Of a stretch of 64,000 nt of DNA, positions 1 through 10,976 are shown piece by piece. The stretch is taken from assembly GCA_020465985.1 (NCBI GenBank), contig JAANYP010007967.1:45366-109365 (forward strand), in the 5' to 3' direction. Position 1 is the first letter of the stretch; every line of letters starts with the position of its first letter. The DNA is from Centrapalus pauciflorus. Its lineage: Eukaryota > Streptophyta > Magnoliopsida > Asterales > Asteraceae. The position numbers and the translations under genes were made by a program. The notes beneath the pieces were generated by a model. It saw nothing but the letters and a program-made list of their open reading frames with translations, made no database searches and was not told the origin of the DNA.

Positions 1-139
1 CTCAGCGGCATAGACTTCCGGAACGAACGGCTACATACGAGACCAGTGACCAGACGCTTCGACGTCATCCTTGGACTCCGAGAATCAACTGACCACGCCA
101 GAGTTCCAGGACCTCCTAAATGATCGAAAAGGGGGAGAT

Positions 140-462
140 TGTTAGATATTTTATTTCGATCATAGGAGTTGTTTTGTAATAATTATTATCTTTGTATTTT
201 GTCTTTTATTTAATTTCCATGTAATTTGTTTCTTTGTAATAGTCTAGGGGCCAAAGTTGCCAAGTTGTAAGACTTAATTAAAGGAGCCTAGAAATAGGCT
301 CCTAGGGTTACTTTAATTCTCACGGTTGACATTTGAATGAGAACAACCAGCTGCCACTTGCAATACTCTCTCAACATTCTTATTGTCTTTCTTCATGATT
401 TCACATTTATTGAGCTAGTTTCTTCATGCGTGTGATAAGAAAATCATCAAGGTGCTGAAACA
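140..462 (+). repeat. 3' LTR of element A (323 bp)
   Basis: Begins TGTTAGATATT after the polypurine tract and ends ...GCTGAAACA, giving TG...CA termini. It contains a 9-bp stem with a GAAA tetraloop at 282-303. The other LTR is outside the window, so ends are inferred from the termini, the PPT and the point where homology with element B resumes. Confidence 0.7.
282..303 (+). other. LTR hairpin with GAAA tetraloop
   Basis: AGGAGCCTA (282-290), loop GAAA (291-294), TAGGCTCCT (295-303): a perfect 9-bp stem with a GNRA loop. It lies mid-LTR, where many LTR retrotransposons fold near the R/polyadenylation region. The fold is read directly; its function is inferred. Confidence 0.6.
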
Positions 463-467
463 TTACG

Positions 468-1414
468 GGAATACAATATTACAGAAGGCAACGTCGTGGC
501 CACCAAAACAGGGAAGGAAGTCGTCGGTTATTCGTGCACACACACCCACAAAAGAAGCCCCTACTCGCTTCTCTCCCTCTCGGTGGACGAAAGCAGAATA
601 GAAGGAAGCAGAAAAAGCCGCCGCCGGTGGCCACCGCCACCGCTGAAACTTGTCGACCGAAACTCCCAAATCTGAATTTCTTATCCAAATAACATTCAAA
701 TCTGATATCTAATAACATTTATATTGTTTTTATATAGATTTTTGGATTAAAACTCAAAACCCACTTAAACCACCATGGTTGATCATTTGAAGCTTTTAAA
801 GCAAGAAAATGATGAAGATAATGATACTAGATGTTGTGGGTTATTCATTTTCGGATTAATAAGCAATATTTATACTCATTTAATGACTTCTAACATCAAT
901 CAAAACTACATACATAAATTTAAAATTTCTTTGGGTTCATAGTCAATACCTCAAGGTTAACAATGAAAGGGTTGATTTGGTGATGATGATGATGAAACTT
1001 GATCCAACCTTGACTTCCAGCCGAAATTCCTTCAATATTTTTCAGAAAAGTGTATGTGTGTGTTCTTGGTATAGATGTGAGAAATCGATGGTGAAATGGT
1101 AGTGGGTTTCATATACATAAGGTTGGATGATGATGATGGTGATTTATTTTTATTTTTATTTTTGCATCCATGCATGCATGATTTCCATTTATTTATTAAT
1201 TATTATTTACCTAAAATTTCAAGAATATGGTGAAATTTGCTTCTATAATATATATAATAGTATTGTAATTATTTTCAAATTCTTAAAATCACAAAACTCA
1301 ACATTAAACAGTCAACAATGGAATTTGATAATTTATATCTTATTTTCTCAAATTAATAATTAAATTAGTTGACTCGAAATTAATTAATTACCTCGAAATT
1401 TAGGGGGTGTTACA
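468..1414 (-). repeat. 3' LTR of element B, first ~947 bp
   Basis: Aligns along its length with 7180-8123 (shared features include the cgccaccgct block, the two tgatgatgatga runs and the CATGCATGCATG tract). The minus-strand start is TGTAACACCCCCTAAATT at 1414. The copy is cut at 467/468 by element A; the remaining ~1.8 kb of this LTR should lie left of the window. Several substitutions and small indels separate the two LTR copies, so B is not recent. Confidence 0.85.
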
Positions 1415-1426
1415 ATCTCCTACAAG
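1415..1426 (-). promoter_or_regulatory. Polypurine tract of element B
   Basis: On the minus strand the bases just before the 3' LTR read CTTGTAGGAGAT, a purine-rich stretch touching TGTAACACCC. This is the expected plus-strand primer position, although the tract is short and interrupted by pyrimidines. Confidence 0.55.
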
Positions 1427-1449
1427 TTGGATTGATCTCGTCCTCGAGA

Positions 1450-3580
1450 TCATGTAGATTTGAACAGGTCGGGGTACTTCGCCATTATCACCGTTTTCGG
1501 GTCCCACGTATGATTTTGTTCACGGTGATGGCGCCATCTCACTAAGACCATCTCTACCTGTCGATTCCTACAACTTGCTGATCATCTCATCGACTATTTG
1601 CTCGGGTTCCTCGACATATCTGAGTTGCTGATCAATCTGGACATCCTGTGTTGGCACCATCTCCTCGACATTCTTCAGACAATTCCGTAAATAACTAACA
1701 TGAAAAACATCATGCACACCGGCCAACTCCGGTTGCAAATCCAATTGATATGCCTGCGCACCAATACGCTCTCTAATCCGATAGGGTCCAACAAATCTAG
1801 GACTAAGCTTGCCCCGCTTGCCGAACCTCATAATACTCTTACATGGTGACACCTTCAGCATCACAAAGGTACCGACCTTGAGCTCCACATATTCTGTCGA
1901 TCCTGAGCAGCCCTCAATCGTTCGCGAATAATCTGAATCTTGTCGTGCGCAATCTGCAATAACTCAGGTCCACCAACAGGTCTCTCACCCACTTCTCGCC
2001 AACATGTGTGTGTACGACACCAACGACCATACAACGCCTCGAACGGTGCCATACGGATAGAAGAATGATACGAGTTATTATAAGAAAACCCGATCAACGA
2101 GAATTGAGCATCCCAATTCCCATCGATATCTAACACGCAGGTTCGTAGCATATCCTCAAGAGTCTGTACCGTATGCTCGCTCTGGCCATCTGTCTATGGA
2201 TGAAACATCGTGCTAAGAGTAACACGCGTACCCAGCTCATCCTGTAAGCTCTGCCAAAATCGAGAAGTAAACCACAAATCTCGATCCGACACTATCTTCT
2301 TTAGCACCTCATGTCTAGCAATGATCTCGTCTATGTAAATCTGTGCCCACTGATCCATCGAATAATTCTCCATAACTGGAATGCAGTGCGCGCTCTTCGT
2401 AAGTTGGTCAGCCACAACCCATATCGAATTATGCTGCCGCTGAGTCTTCAGGAGCTTTGTGACAAAATCCATCGCAATCTCCTCCCACTTCCACTGCAGA
2501 ATAGGTAAAGGCTGTAAACTGCCATATGACTTCTGATGCTCGGTCTTCACTTGTAAACAAGTAGTACAGTGTTCAATGAATCGACCCACATCCCGCTCCA
2601 AGCTCGGCCACCAAAAATCATCATGTAAGTCACGACACATCTTCGTAGTACCAGGCTGGACAGATAATAGAGAATTATGAGCCTTAGCCAACAAAATATC
2701 CCGCAAACCACCGCGTCTAGGAATCCAAATCCGTGTATCAAATAGCAATATTCCTCGACTGTCAGGAGAAATTCGCTCTATATATGTTGCCATGTGCTCG
2801 GACTTCAGATGCTCTGCCGACGACACCACAGACTGATATCATAGAAGAACTGCAATCATAGAATCCTTCACAGAAGAACATACTGTCGCGCAACACAATA
2901 CATCAGAATAGGACTTATCAGAGACTACATTCGCTTTACCATGGTGGTAAAGGATTTCATAATTATAGTCTTTAATCAAACTTCATGACACGCTACGGTC
3001 TCATATTCAGCTCCTTCTGGTCAAAGATGTACTTCAAGCTCGTATGGTCAGTGAAGAGTTGATATCTGGTGTCATATAAATAATGCCTCCATAACTTCAA
3101 CGCGAACACCATAACAGCCAATTTCTAAATCATGAATCAGGTAGTTTCTCTCTTGGATCTTCAACTGTCTTGAAGCAGAAGTGATCACTTTTCCTCGTTG
3201 GATCCCAAAACACACCACAGGCCGTGTAAAGATGCATCGCTATAAACAATGGAATCATTGTTGCCCTCAAACAGGGAAACAATCGGAGTCTCACTTAATC
3301 ATTGTTTCATCTCCTGAAAGGCTTGCTCCTGCGGCTCACCCCAAACGAATCTCACGTTGTCCTTGTCATCTGTTTCAAAAGGCACTTCGATCTAAGAGAA
3401 ATTGCGAATAAAACGCCGATAGTAACCCGGCAGACCGAGAATACTACGAATCTCCGAAGCATTATGGGGTTGTTCCCAATCCCGAATAGTCGTGACCTTC
3501 GACTGCTCAACGGATACATCCTTGCCACTGATCGTGTGGTCAAGACACTGAACTTTGTCATTCTTGTACAACCTACGTAC
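1450..3580 (-). pseudogene. Gypsy pol remnant: RT tail, RNase H, integrase, chromodomain
   Basis: The minus strand carries, in order: the RT connection region (around 3530-3400, with RSILGLPGYYRRFIRNFS), RNase H (FTDHTSLKYIFDQKELNMR at about 3057-3001), integrase with an HHCC zinc region (H...H...HCTTC, about 2720-2570), core residues in MDFV and SDRD, and a C-terminal PYRIRERIG/YHVSYLRNC-type domain at 1888-1568. A chromodomain follows (VRWRHHREQNHTWDP, ending YPDLFKST) and stops at 1450. A one-base insertion near 1571 separates integrase from the chromodomain, and a TAG replaces Gln after FHP near 2192. The RT catalytic part, protease and gag are absent. This is a non-functional remnant whose chromodomain places it among chromoviruses. 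Confidence 0.85.
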
Positions 3581-5350
3581 ATGATATGTTTTAAATCTAA
3601 ATATTATAATAACTTTAAATCATAATAATTCTCATTACTATCCTTTCAAAATTTATTATTTATTTACGCGAACAAATTCAAAATTTCATAATGTTGTGAA
3701 TCGAATAATTTGTTCCGTATATTTGCACTTGTATGTTATAGTAAGGTTTACATAGTAATTGTTTAATTATTAATTAAAACCTTCTTAGACAGTAACAATT
3801 ATTCGCTTATTTGAGTTCAAGACCACTTTATAATTCCCATAGCATCATTTTCGTTTTATTTTCCACAACAAGTTCAATATATTTATTTGACCTTGTATAA
3901 AGACTCACTTAAATCAAGCAAGTTTCATTCGATCTTAACAAGGTTTTAATACTCGCACACTGTGACAAGTTGAGTGAGATTATAAATTATGATGTTTCTT
4001 ATTTGTAGTGATATAATCAAACCTAAATCAATAAAATTATTATAAAAATCAGTATCTATTTGTTGTTTGTATTTATAAATTTCAAACTTTAATACTATTT
4101 CAATATAAATATCGACTAAATACCAAGAATTATATTTTTAAAATATTTATTAAATATCAAAAGGTCATCATTCATTCTTTTTTTTAAGCTAACATCTTTA
4201 ATCACTGCATCGAGTCTGTCATTCTTTGCAAATGAGTTATGGTAATGTATTAGCTACAAATCAATCATACATCATCGACTACCATCAAACTCACTAGTAC
4301 AACTCGTTAACTTGTGTACATAATGTTAGGTTATATTGTATTAATTATTGTGTTGTTATATATCTTTTCGCATTCTTCACCTATTATGCCCCACTTCCTC
4401 GTCTTGATTCATGTTACACTCTTTTAAATCCATTACTAGTTGAGTATTACTTTGAGTTTGTCAGATTCTTTAGCTGGACAACATACAGATACCAAGAAGA
4501 AATGACACCACCACCCGAGGTTGTGATCACAGAAACATTGAATAGATACTCTCGCCTGTAGCGCGCAACTGGAAATACTCTAATAAAACCAAACAGACCA
4601 AACAGACTTGCACAAAGTGCTTGAACAATCACTGACACGAAAACACATTTATGACTATCTGCTTGTTAAGGGCCCATGATGATGAATCAGACAAAGTAAC
4701 GATTAATTAAAATGACTACAATAGAAATGGAATGACCGACACACTGTAGAGATGGAATCACATATTTGAACAAGACTGGTATCATGTATATGCAACAATC
4801 AGAAGTTCTGACATCTCTTATTTAAGGTTGAAGTTGGAACTCAAATCGTTTATGAGAAGTGTCCTTTATGTATACAATGACGTTAACTCATCTTATGTGA
4901 TCATTTCAATTCGATTATTCAACTATTTGGTGAACACATATAATATATCCACTAGAAGCTTTGCAACATACTCCACCATATCACTCTCCAAACAGTAGCT
5001 CAGGTGAAATGTCTTCTCTGAACATTCTAGCTAATCCAGAGCCTTCACAGGCTCCATAGTGTTGAATATTGTGGCCCTTGTCGTCAACCATGGTACTGAA
5101 CTTAAATTTATGAATGTAATTAACGATTTCTTTACGTTTTCATGTTTGATTAACTTCTAGTTTTGCTCATAATGGTATATGTTATGTTTTTATTAAGATT
5201 ACAGTTAAATCCTATCTTAACCGTACCCAATTTCCTAAGGCCATCAGGGTAGAGTTGAACTCCTATAATCATAACTTAAGCTAATAGAGATCATGCATCC
5301 TACGGTTTAAGACTAAGTACCTAAAAGATACTTAATTCACTTAAACCAAA
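3581..5350 (-). other. Uninformative internal stretch of element B
   Basis: Between the RT remnant and the PBS, where gag, protease and RT should be, lie about 1.77 kb of AT-rich sequence with no frame longer than about 60 codons and no zinc-knuckle, protease or RT motif on either strand. Either gag-RT was replaced by unrelated DNA or the region has decayed beyond recognition. No LTR-like or terminal-repeat boundary is visible. Confidence 0.5.
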
Positions 5351-5364
5351 CTTGGCTCTGATAT
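5351..5364 (-). promoter_or_regulatory. Primer binding site of element B (tRNA-iMet type)
   Basis: The minus strand reads ATATCAGAGCCAAG directly after the LTR end. It matches the usual plant initiator-Met PBS (TGGTATCAGAGC...) except for the first bases. Its position fixes the 5' LTR 3' end at 5365. Confidence 0.7.
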
Positions 5365-8123
5365 TGAAACGTCTCGTTCTAACAACGTGCCGCTTTTACT
5401 ATGATCTGCAACATATACCTCAAATTCAGAGTACGCTAAATAAATTATCTAGTTATTACAACCAAATCGAAAATCTAGGGATCTACCCATCCCAATTAAA
5501 AGTTCGGTAATAATTACAAAGTGAGCGGAAGTCTAATGGATACCACGAGTCCTCAAACTCTTGACCCTGAAGGTGGTGCTTTCCCCCTATCAGCTAAACC
5601 TGAAAACATTGCCCCCACAACCGGGGTAAGCCATCTCCTAGCGAGTAACAAATTTAATAGCACAAATAAACATGAATAACATGAATGATACAATTATCGG
5701 CATAAAGTCAATATGTGTAGCACCCGGCCTTCCCTGCAATGCATACACAGTAACACAATTTGCGGCACTCCCGACTTACAACTTATAAAAATAACATGCA
5801 GCCACACAGTCATGCAATCATCACATAAATACACAGTATGCATACTGGGGAAAGGGTTATCATATAACAGCTCATGGTGATGAAAAGAATATCAGACAAC
5901 AAAGGCAATATGGCAGTGAAATTGAACAACATGGTAAAAGAAATGAAACAGATAATCAGTACAAACATATTATAAATGATCATTTATGAAATTAAATCAA
6001 TTACTCACACTGCTCGCCAATCTGTAACCCGCCAAGCGACTAACCGAATATCAGCTGAAAGCACTACTGACAGCCACCCGTCTCAATCGAATCGCTAGAA
6101 TCCTGATATAAAATTACACTGCCTATTTATTAATATTCTTAACTCGATAATTTACTAATGTGCAATAACCAATATTATTTAAAATTTGATGACTAAATCG
6201 GTGTACTTTGATTTATTAGAATCTTTACATATTACAATTTATATCATTAAAAGATATTTCTTTATAATTACACCTATGTAATTATTTATAGGTATTTCAG
6301 ATAAATACTAAATTCGTTCCAACTTGACCCACATGTTAACCCAAATTAAATTTTATGTGATAAACTGACCAACGCATATATATTAAACTACCTAAGTAGC
6401 CTACTGAAAATCAATTAAATGTGCCAATTAACTAAACAATTGAACCCCAAAATTAATTAGTGGTCTAACCGCTAATAGAAGCTAATTGCTAACTCATTTA
6501 AATTACTTAAGCTAAATCCAACCAATTAAATGTCCCAAATATTTAAATAACTAGTCCAACTAAATAATTTGAATCACTTAATTTAATTAGATATTTAGAC
6601 ATGCATTAGTTAGATTTTCAGCCCAACTTGATTACTTAAATTTAGTTAAGCCCAATACCCATTTTTAACATTAAGTTCAATCAGAATTTAAAACTGAAAA
6701 TAAAAGTCCAACCCAAATCAATTAAATTGGACCAAGAATATGGAGCCCAAAATAAAAATAAAAATAAAAATATTATCAACCCATAAAAGAAAATGTGAAG
6801 TCCATTTCTCTTCTCTCTCTCTCGGTGCATACAAAAGAAAAGAAAAGGGTACAATTTCAACATCCAATTAAAATTTTAAAACACAAAACCATTTAATAAG
6901 GCCCAAGAAAAATAAAACCTAGTTGCTACCCAAAGAACCCAACCCAAAACAAAAAAATTAAATAAAATAAAATGATCCCTGCTTTTTTACTTTCCTCTTC
7001 TCTGCTGGAACAAAAATGAGAGGAAAAAAAATAGTAAATAAGCTCCTACCTTATCTTCCCCTTCTCGGTTAAGGAAAAAAAAACAGAAAAAGAAAATGAA
7101 AAGAAATATATAAAAGAAAAGGAATTGATGACCTGCTCCCTTCTTTTCCCCTTCTTCTCGACGCAACCAAGCATAAAATAAAATGGAGAAGGCAGCGCCG
7201 TGGCCACTAAAACAGGTAAGGAAGTCGCCGGTTATTCGTCCACACACACCCCCAAAAGAACCCCCCTACTCGCTTCTCTCCCTCTCGGTGGACGAAAACA
7301 GAACAGAAGGAAGCAGACAAAGCCGCCGCCGGTGGCCACCGCCACCGCTGAAACTTGCCGACCTAAACTCCAAAATCCGAATTTCTTATCCAAATAACAT
7401 TCAAATTTGATTTCTAATCACATTTATAGTGTTTTTATATAGATTTTCAGATTAAAACTCAAAACCCACTTAAACCACCATGGTTGATCATTTGAAGGTT
7501 TTAAAGCAAGAAAATGATGAAGATAATGATATTAGATGTTGTGGGTTTTTCATTTTCGGATTAATAAGCAATATATATACTCATTGTATGACTTCTAACA
7601 TCAATCAAAACTGCATACGGAAATTGAAAATATCGTTGGGTTCATAATCATTAACTCAAGGTTAACAATGAAAGGGTTGATTTAGTGATGAAGATGATGA
7701 AACTTGATCCTACCTTGAATTCCAGCCCAAATTCCTTCAATATTTTCCAGAAAAGTGTATGTGTGTGTTCTTGGTATAGATGTGAGAAATGGATGTTGAA
7801 ATGGTAGTGGGTTTCATATACAAATGGTTGGATGATGATGATTATGGTGATTTTTTTTTTTGCATCCATGCATGCATGATTTCCATTTATTTTATTTATT
7901 TATTATTATTATTATTTACCTAAAAGTTCAAGAATATGGTGAAGTTTGCTTCTATAATATATATAATAGTATTGTAATTATTTTCAAATTCTTAAAATCA
8001 CAAACCTCAACATTAAACTGTCAACCATGGAATTTGATAATTTATATCGTATTTTCTCAAATTAATAATTATATTAATTGACTCGAAATTAATTAATTAC
8101 CTCGAAATTTAGTGGGTGTTACA
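5365..8123 (-). repeat. 5' LTR of element B (2759 bp)
   Basis: Opens TGTAACACCC on the minus strand at 8123 and ends ...CGTTTCA at 5365, next to the PBS. Only its first ~940 bp have a partner in the window (468-1414). Short ORFs within it, including frames over the CCGCCGCCGG-rich part near 7320, look incidental. The right flank ACTGC (8124-8128) is one copy of the presumed target duplication. Confidence 0.8.
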
Positions 8124-8955
8124 ACTGCTGCTTGCCGTGCTGGAGGTTGTTGATGTGGAGCTTGTTGTTGTGGTGCTGCAATTATCCAATCTTCTCCTTC
8201 TGGAACTTCAAAATCGGGATCTATGACTGCGCCAAACAATGGACCCACTTGGGGCCTCACTTGCTTTGCCCTTCTAGCGTTGTGGGACTGGCCGTCTACG
8301 AAGATTCACTTATCTATGACAGCTACAAGAGTTTGTTCAGGAAGGGCTGGTAGCTCTGGCAAGAAATGCCTGATGATCATTTTAATAAACCTTCGGTATA
8401 TTAAAAATCGTTCACGGACTGGAGCTGGGATTCGGTGAACAAACTCCCGGAAGAAAAGCTCAGAAGAGCTGTAAGGCTTGTTGTACACCAAGGAAATCAA
8501 CGATGATTGTAGCTTAGACACCATTGTGTCCAAACCTGCCTTCTTGGGTGGAAAGCATACCATAATTACGTGTACTAGATATCGCCATTGGCCTATAAGT
8601 CCACTCTTTACGTATGAAACCTTTGTAATGTCTTGGGCGTATCCCATCCGTAAGTCTTCTTGTTCAATCGTCCCCAATTGTAGAATCGATCATAGATGAT
8701 CGGTTGATAATGCAATCGGACGGCCACCGACTCTCGCTCATAGAAGCGTAGGAACTACAGTGCAATCCACTTGCAGAGATTGCCAGAATTGGCGAACATA
8801 CGGCAGAATGATCGGTGGGTTATGCGTAAGAGCATACGCCACCCGAGATTGCGACAGGAATTCGAGCATCTGTCTGTAAGGCTAAGCTTCTAGTAGCTAA
8901 AGGTCAACAGCCATGATCATGTTTTGCTTAATGAAAAAAAGGCTCGATCTCCCAT
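8124..8955 (-). pseudogene. ORF3 of element C, N-terminal part, broken
   Basis: The start ATG (8955-8953) sits two bases after an acceptor-like TTGTCTGCAG. A run of T soon shifts the frame. From 8677 to 8306 a clean stretch matches H ORF3 closely (KSGLIGQWRYLVHV, then the FVHRIPAP and RHFLPELP blocks). A TGA follows VIDK, after which homology continues through PLFGAVIDPDFE into a Gln-rich linker, where element B cuts it. This is the conserved N-terminal domain of the family. Function unknown; see H ORF3. Confidence 0.8.
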
Positions 8956-9004
8956 ATCTGCAGACAAATCAAACACATAAAATGTTAGAAATTAATTTTG
9001 AAAA

Positions 9005-9740
9005 AATTATGTTATTCGAACTTGTTTAAATTCGAACTTGATTAAGTTCTAGTTTAGACATCTTCGAACTTACTTAAATTCGAGAATATAAGTTCTTCGA
9101 ACTTATTTAAGTTTGAACAGTCTTTTGACCTTCGAACTTACTTAAGTTCGAGAATCCTATTCAAACATGTCTGTCTTCGAACCTACAGATATTTTTAACA
9201 AGTTCGAACATTAAGAACACGTTCGAAGCCTGATGAACAAGTTCGAAGTCGGCTATTTTGAACTTCAAAACCATGATTTAAACCTTTTTAGACTCAATTA
9301 ACTGTCGAATCTAGTCCTAATAGGTCTATTCAAGTTTATTAAGCATTAATTTTTAGTTTTACAACCTATAACTTAGTGTTTATGACACCTAGTTTTATCG
9401 GTTATCTAAACCCAAAAATACATGAGTAAAGTCCATATAAAGTCCCTAATACCACTTACTTAGTTAAAGCAATTGAAACTAAGTGAATGTTCGAGATGGA
9501 ACTGTTGCATCTTCGTGAAACAGGAAACAAAATCATGAAATACGATTAGTTCGAGATCGGTCGAATAAGTTCGTAATCGCCCTGATTTAAGTTCGAGAGG
9601 AAGAAGTTCGAATGTAGGTGCATTAAATGAACACTGTTGAACTATTTATACCCAAACTATTTCGAACTTATATTAAGTTCGAACTTGCAGCAAGTTCGAA
9701 TGTAACTTTGAACTTAGCTGATGTTCGAACTTAATTGAAA
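9005..9740 (-). repeat. TTCGAA palindrome array, spacer of C
   Basis: Many copies of a motif centred on TTCGAA, mostly flanked as AAGTTCGAACTTA. They lie in two clusters, 9010-9260 and 9530-9735, just upstream (sense) of ORF3. Similar arrays lie in the leader and LTR of the same element. Confidence 0.7.
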
Positions 9741-10304
9741 ATTTTAAAAATTCTTGAATAAAATCCAACCTTTTCAACTTTTTCAGTTGACGGAATTTTC
9801 CCAACTTTGCGAGACAGTCACACTAACCAATAGATTATCACTGAATTTTATTTCTTCAACTAAAAATGCATCCTAGTAACTTTGACCTTGTTCCTATTTA
9901 TTAAAATTAAGATAATCTAAGCTAAAATAAAATAAAATAAAGTAAAATAAAATAAAATAAATTTTAAAATAAATTTAAAATAAAAATATATTAATAGAAT
10001 ATTTTTGCGAGATAGTCCAAGAAGGTTCAATCAGATAGCAGTGTCAAACGCACTTTCAGTATTTCACTTGCACACTTAGAAATTTTTATTCCTTTGATTG
10101 TTTGTCGTGACATACACTTCAAGGTGATTGTTGGTATGTTTTTCCTTTTAAACATTCAACACTTTTGAATTTCCTTTGGCCTTTTTATTTATGAAGAAAC
10201 TACTTTACATGTCCCATACTTAGACATACTTCTATGATCAAGGCAGACACACAATGATTATGACTTTTTGGTATTTGCAAATTATCTTTAAAAGACAAAC
10301 GGCG

Positions 10305-10486
10305 GACACAGTTCTGTATTTACATACAATAGAGTGTCTTAGTTTGTCTTAGAGTTCCTCTTATGTTAGCAAGACAACAGTGACAGGTCTGTACTCACAT
10401 ACAACAAAGCGACATAACTTGCTAGTTTAAGTCAAAACAATGGTGACAGATTTGTACTCACGTACAACAATGCGACTTGTTTCGAC
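10305..10486 (-). other. Three tandem tetraloop hairpins, element C
   Basis: Sense strand (minus). Unit 10338-10305: GACAC/GTGTC outer stem, TGTAT/ATACA inner stem, GTAA loop. Unit 10424-10367: TAGCAAG/CTTGCTA closing stem, then GTCGC...GTCAC, inner TGTAT/GTACA, GTGA loop. Unit 10486-10431: GTCGAAAC/GTTTTGAC closing stem, inner TGTAC/GTACA, GTGA loop. All three loops are GNRA. Inner and outer stems are separated by symmetric 5-nt internal loops. Equivalent units are found in G (57094-57278) and H (46664-46834). Confidence 0.75.
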
Positions 10487-10976
10487 TTCCGTTACTTTTC
10501 AAAACCGTTTCTTTCATTGTTTAAAATGTATTTTGATGAAGCTATATATCCCCCAAATAAATTTGCATACCTCATTCATAATCATTGTCTGTAAATCTCT
10601 AACGTAAAAATTAAGACCTTTTTGGTCGTACATCTAAGTTAGTTACACATATGACATTTTCTTGATTATTTTATTAGCTTTTAGGAGTTCCTACATGTAT
10701 TTTGCCTACCAACACATCAGACGAGAATGTGTATATCACTTGTATTTTATGGTGCATTATGTGTGAAAGCTTAACACTTAGAGTTTGTAAGACCGTGCTA
10801 ATTTTCGTCAGTTTGAACCTACGACTCTAAGACTACTCTCATTTTCCAATATTCTCTTTCTTTTTTAAATATTTATGGTTTTCTCTCTTTTTTCTTTTGT
10901 TTGTCACTATTAAGTAGAATAAACTAATAAACTAAACTAATAACATACTACTAAAAGAAAATCTACTAAGGTTAAG

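Larger units (their letters stand above)
1..462 (+). mobile_element. Element A: 3' end of an LTR retrotransposon (probably Ty1/Copia)
   Basis: Only the tail of this element is inside the window. Bases 1-126 show no convincing reading frame. A purine-rich tract (127-138, GAAAAGGGGGAGA-like) stands directly before an LTR that opens with TGTTAG, as expected for a plus-strand priming site ahead of a 3' LTR. The right end is ...GAAACA at 462, followed by TTACG, the likely target duplication. From 468 on the sequence matches the LTR of element B (compare 7180 onward), so A was inserted into B's 3' LTR. Copia assignment rests only on the small LTR and PPT style; no coding domain is visible. Confidence 0.7.
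468..8123 (-). mobile_element. Element B: Ty3/Gypsy chromovirus (Tekay-like), damaged
   Basis: Reads right to left: 5' LTR 8123-5365, PBS at about 5364-5351, an uninformative 1.8-kb stretch, RT tail-RNase H-integrase-chromodomain at 3580-1450, PPT, and 3' LTR from 1414 down to 468, where element A interrupts it. Both LTRs open with TGTAACACCC on the minus strand. The 5' LTR ends ...GACGTTTCA, directly followed by an initiator-Met PBS-like ATATCAGAGCCAAG. The long LTR and C-terminal chromodomain fit the Tekay/Del group. Gag, protease and most of RT are missing, so it is dead. It is inserted in the Q-rich part of element C's ORF3. Confidence 0.85.
8956..10976 (-). other. Pol-ORF3 spacer of element C
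   Basis: Non-coding in all frames but structured. From the pol end it holds a pyrimidine/purine-rich part (10850-10970), three hairpin units (10305-10486), a TTTTA-repeat tract on the sense strand (9924-9975), and two clusters of TTCGAA palindromes (9010-9260 and 9530-9735). The spacers of G and H have the same order of parts, so it is a conserved non-coding module and not random filler. Confidence 0.75.

Noticed and set aside
468..1414. Long duplication with 7180-8123, possible segmental duplication
   Set aside because: Both copies open with TGTAACACCC, one follows a PPT and the other ends at a PBS; they are the two LTRs of element B.
7183..7410. Small plus-strand ORFs with Pro/Arg-rich peptides in B's LTR
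   Set aside because: They lie inside the LTR of a minus-strand Gypsy element and the matching copy (480-720) does not preserve the frames.
10305..10486. Tandem hairpin units resembling a CRISPR-like repeat array
   Set aside because: Only three imperfect units, plant retroelement context, spacers conserved between copies, no cas genes.
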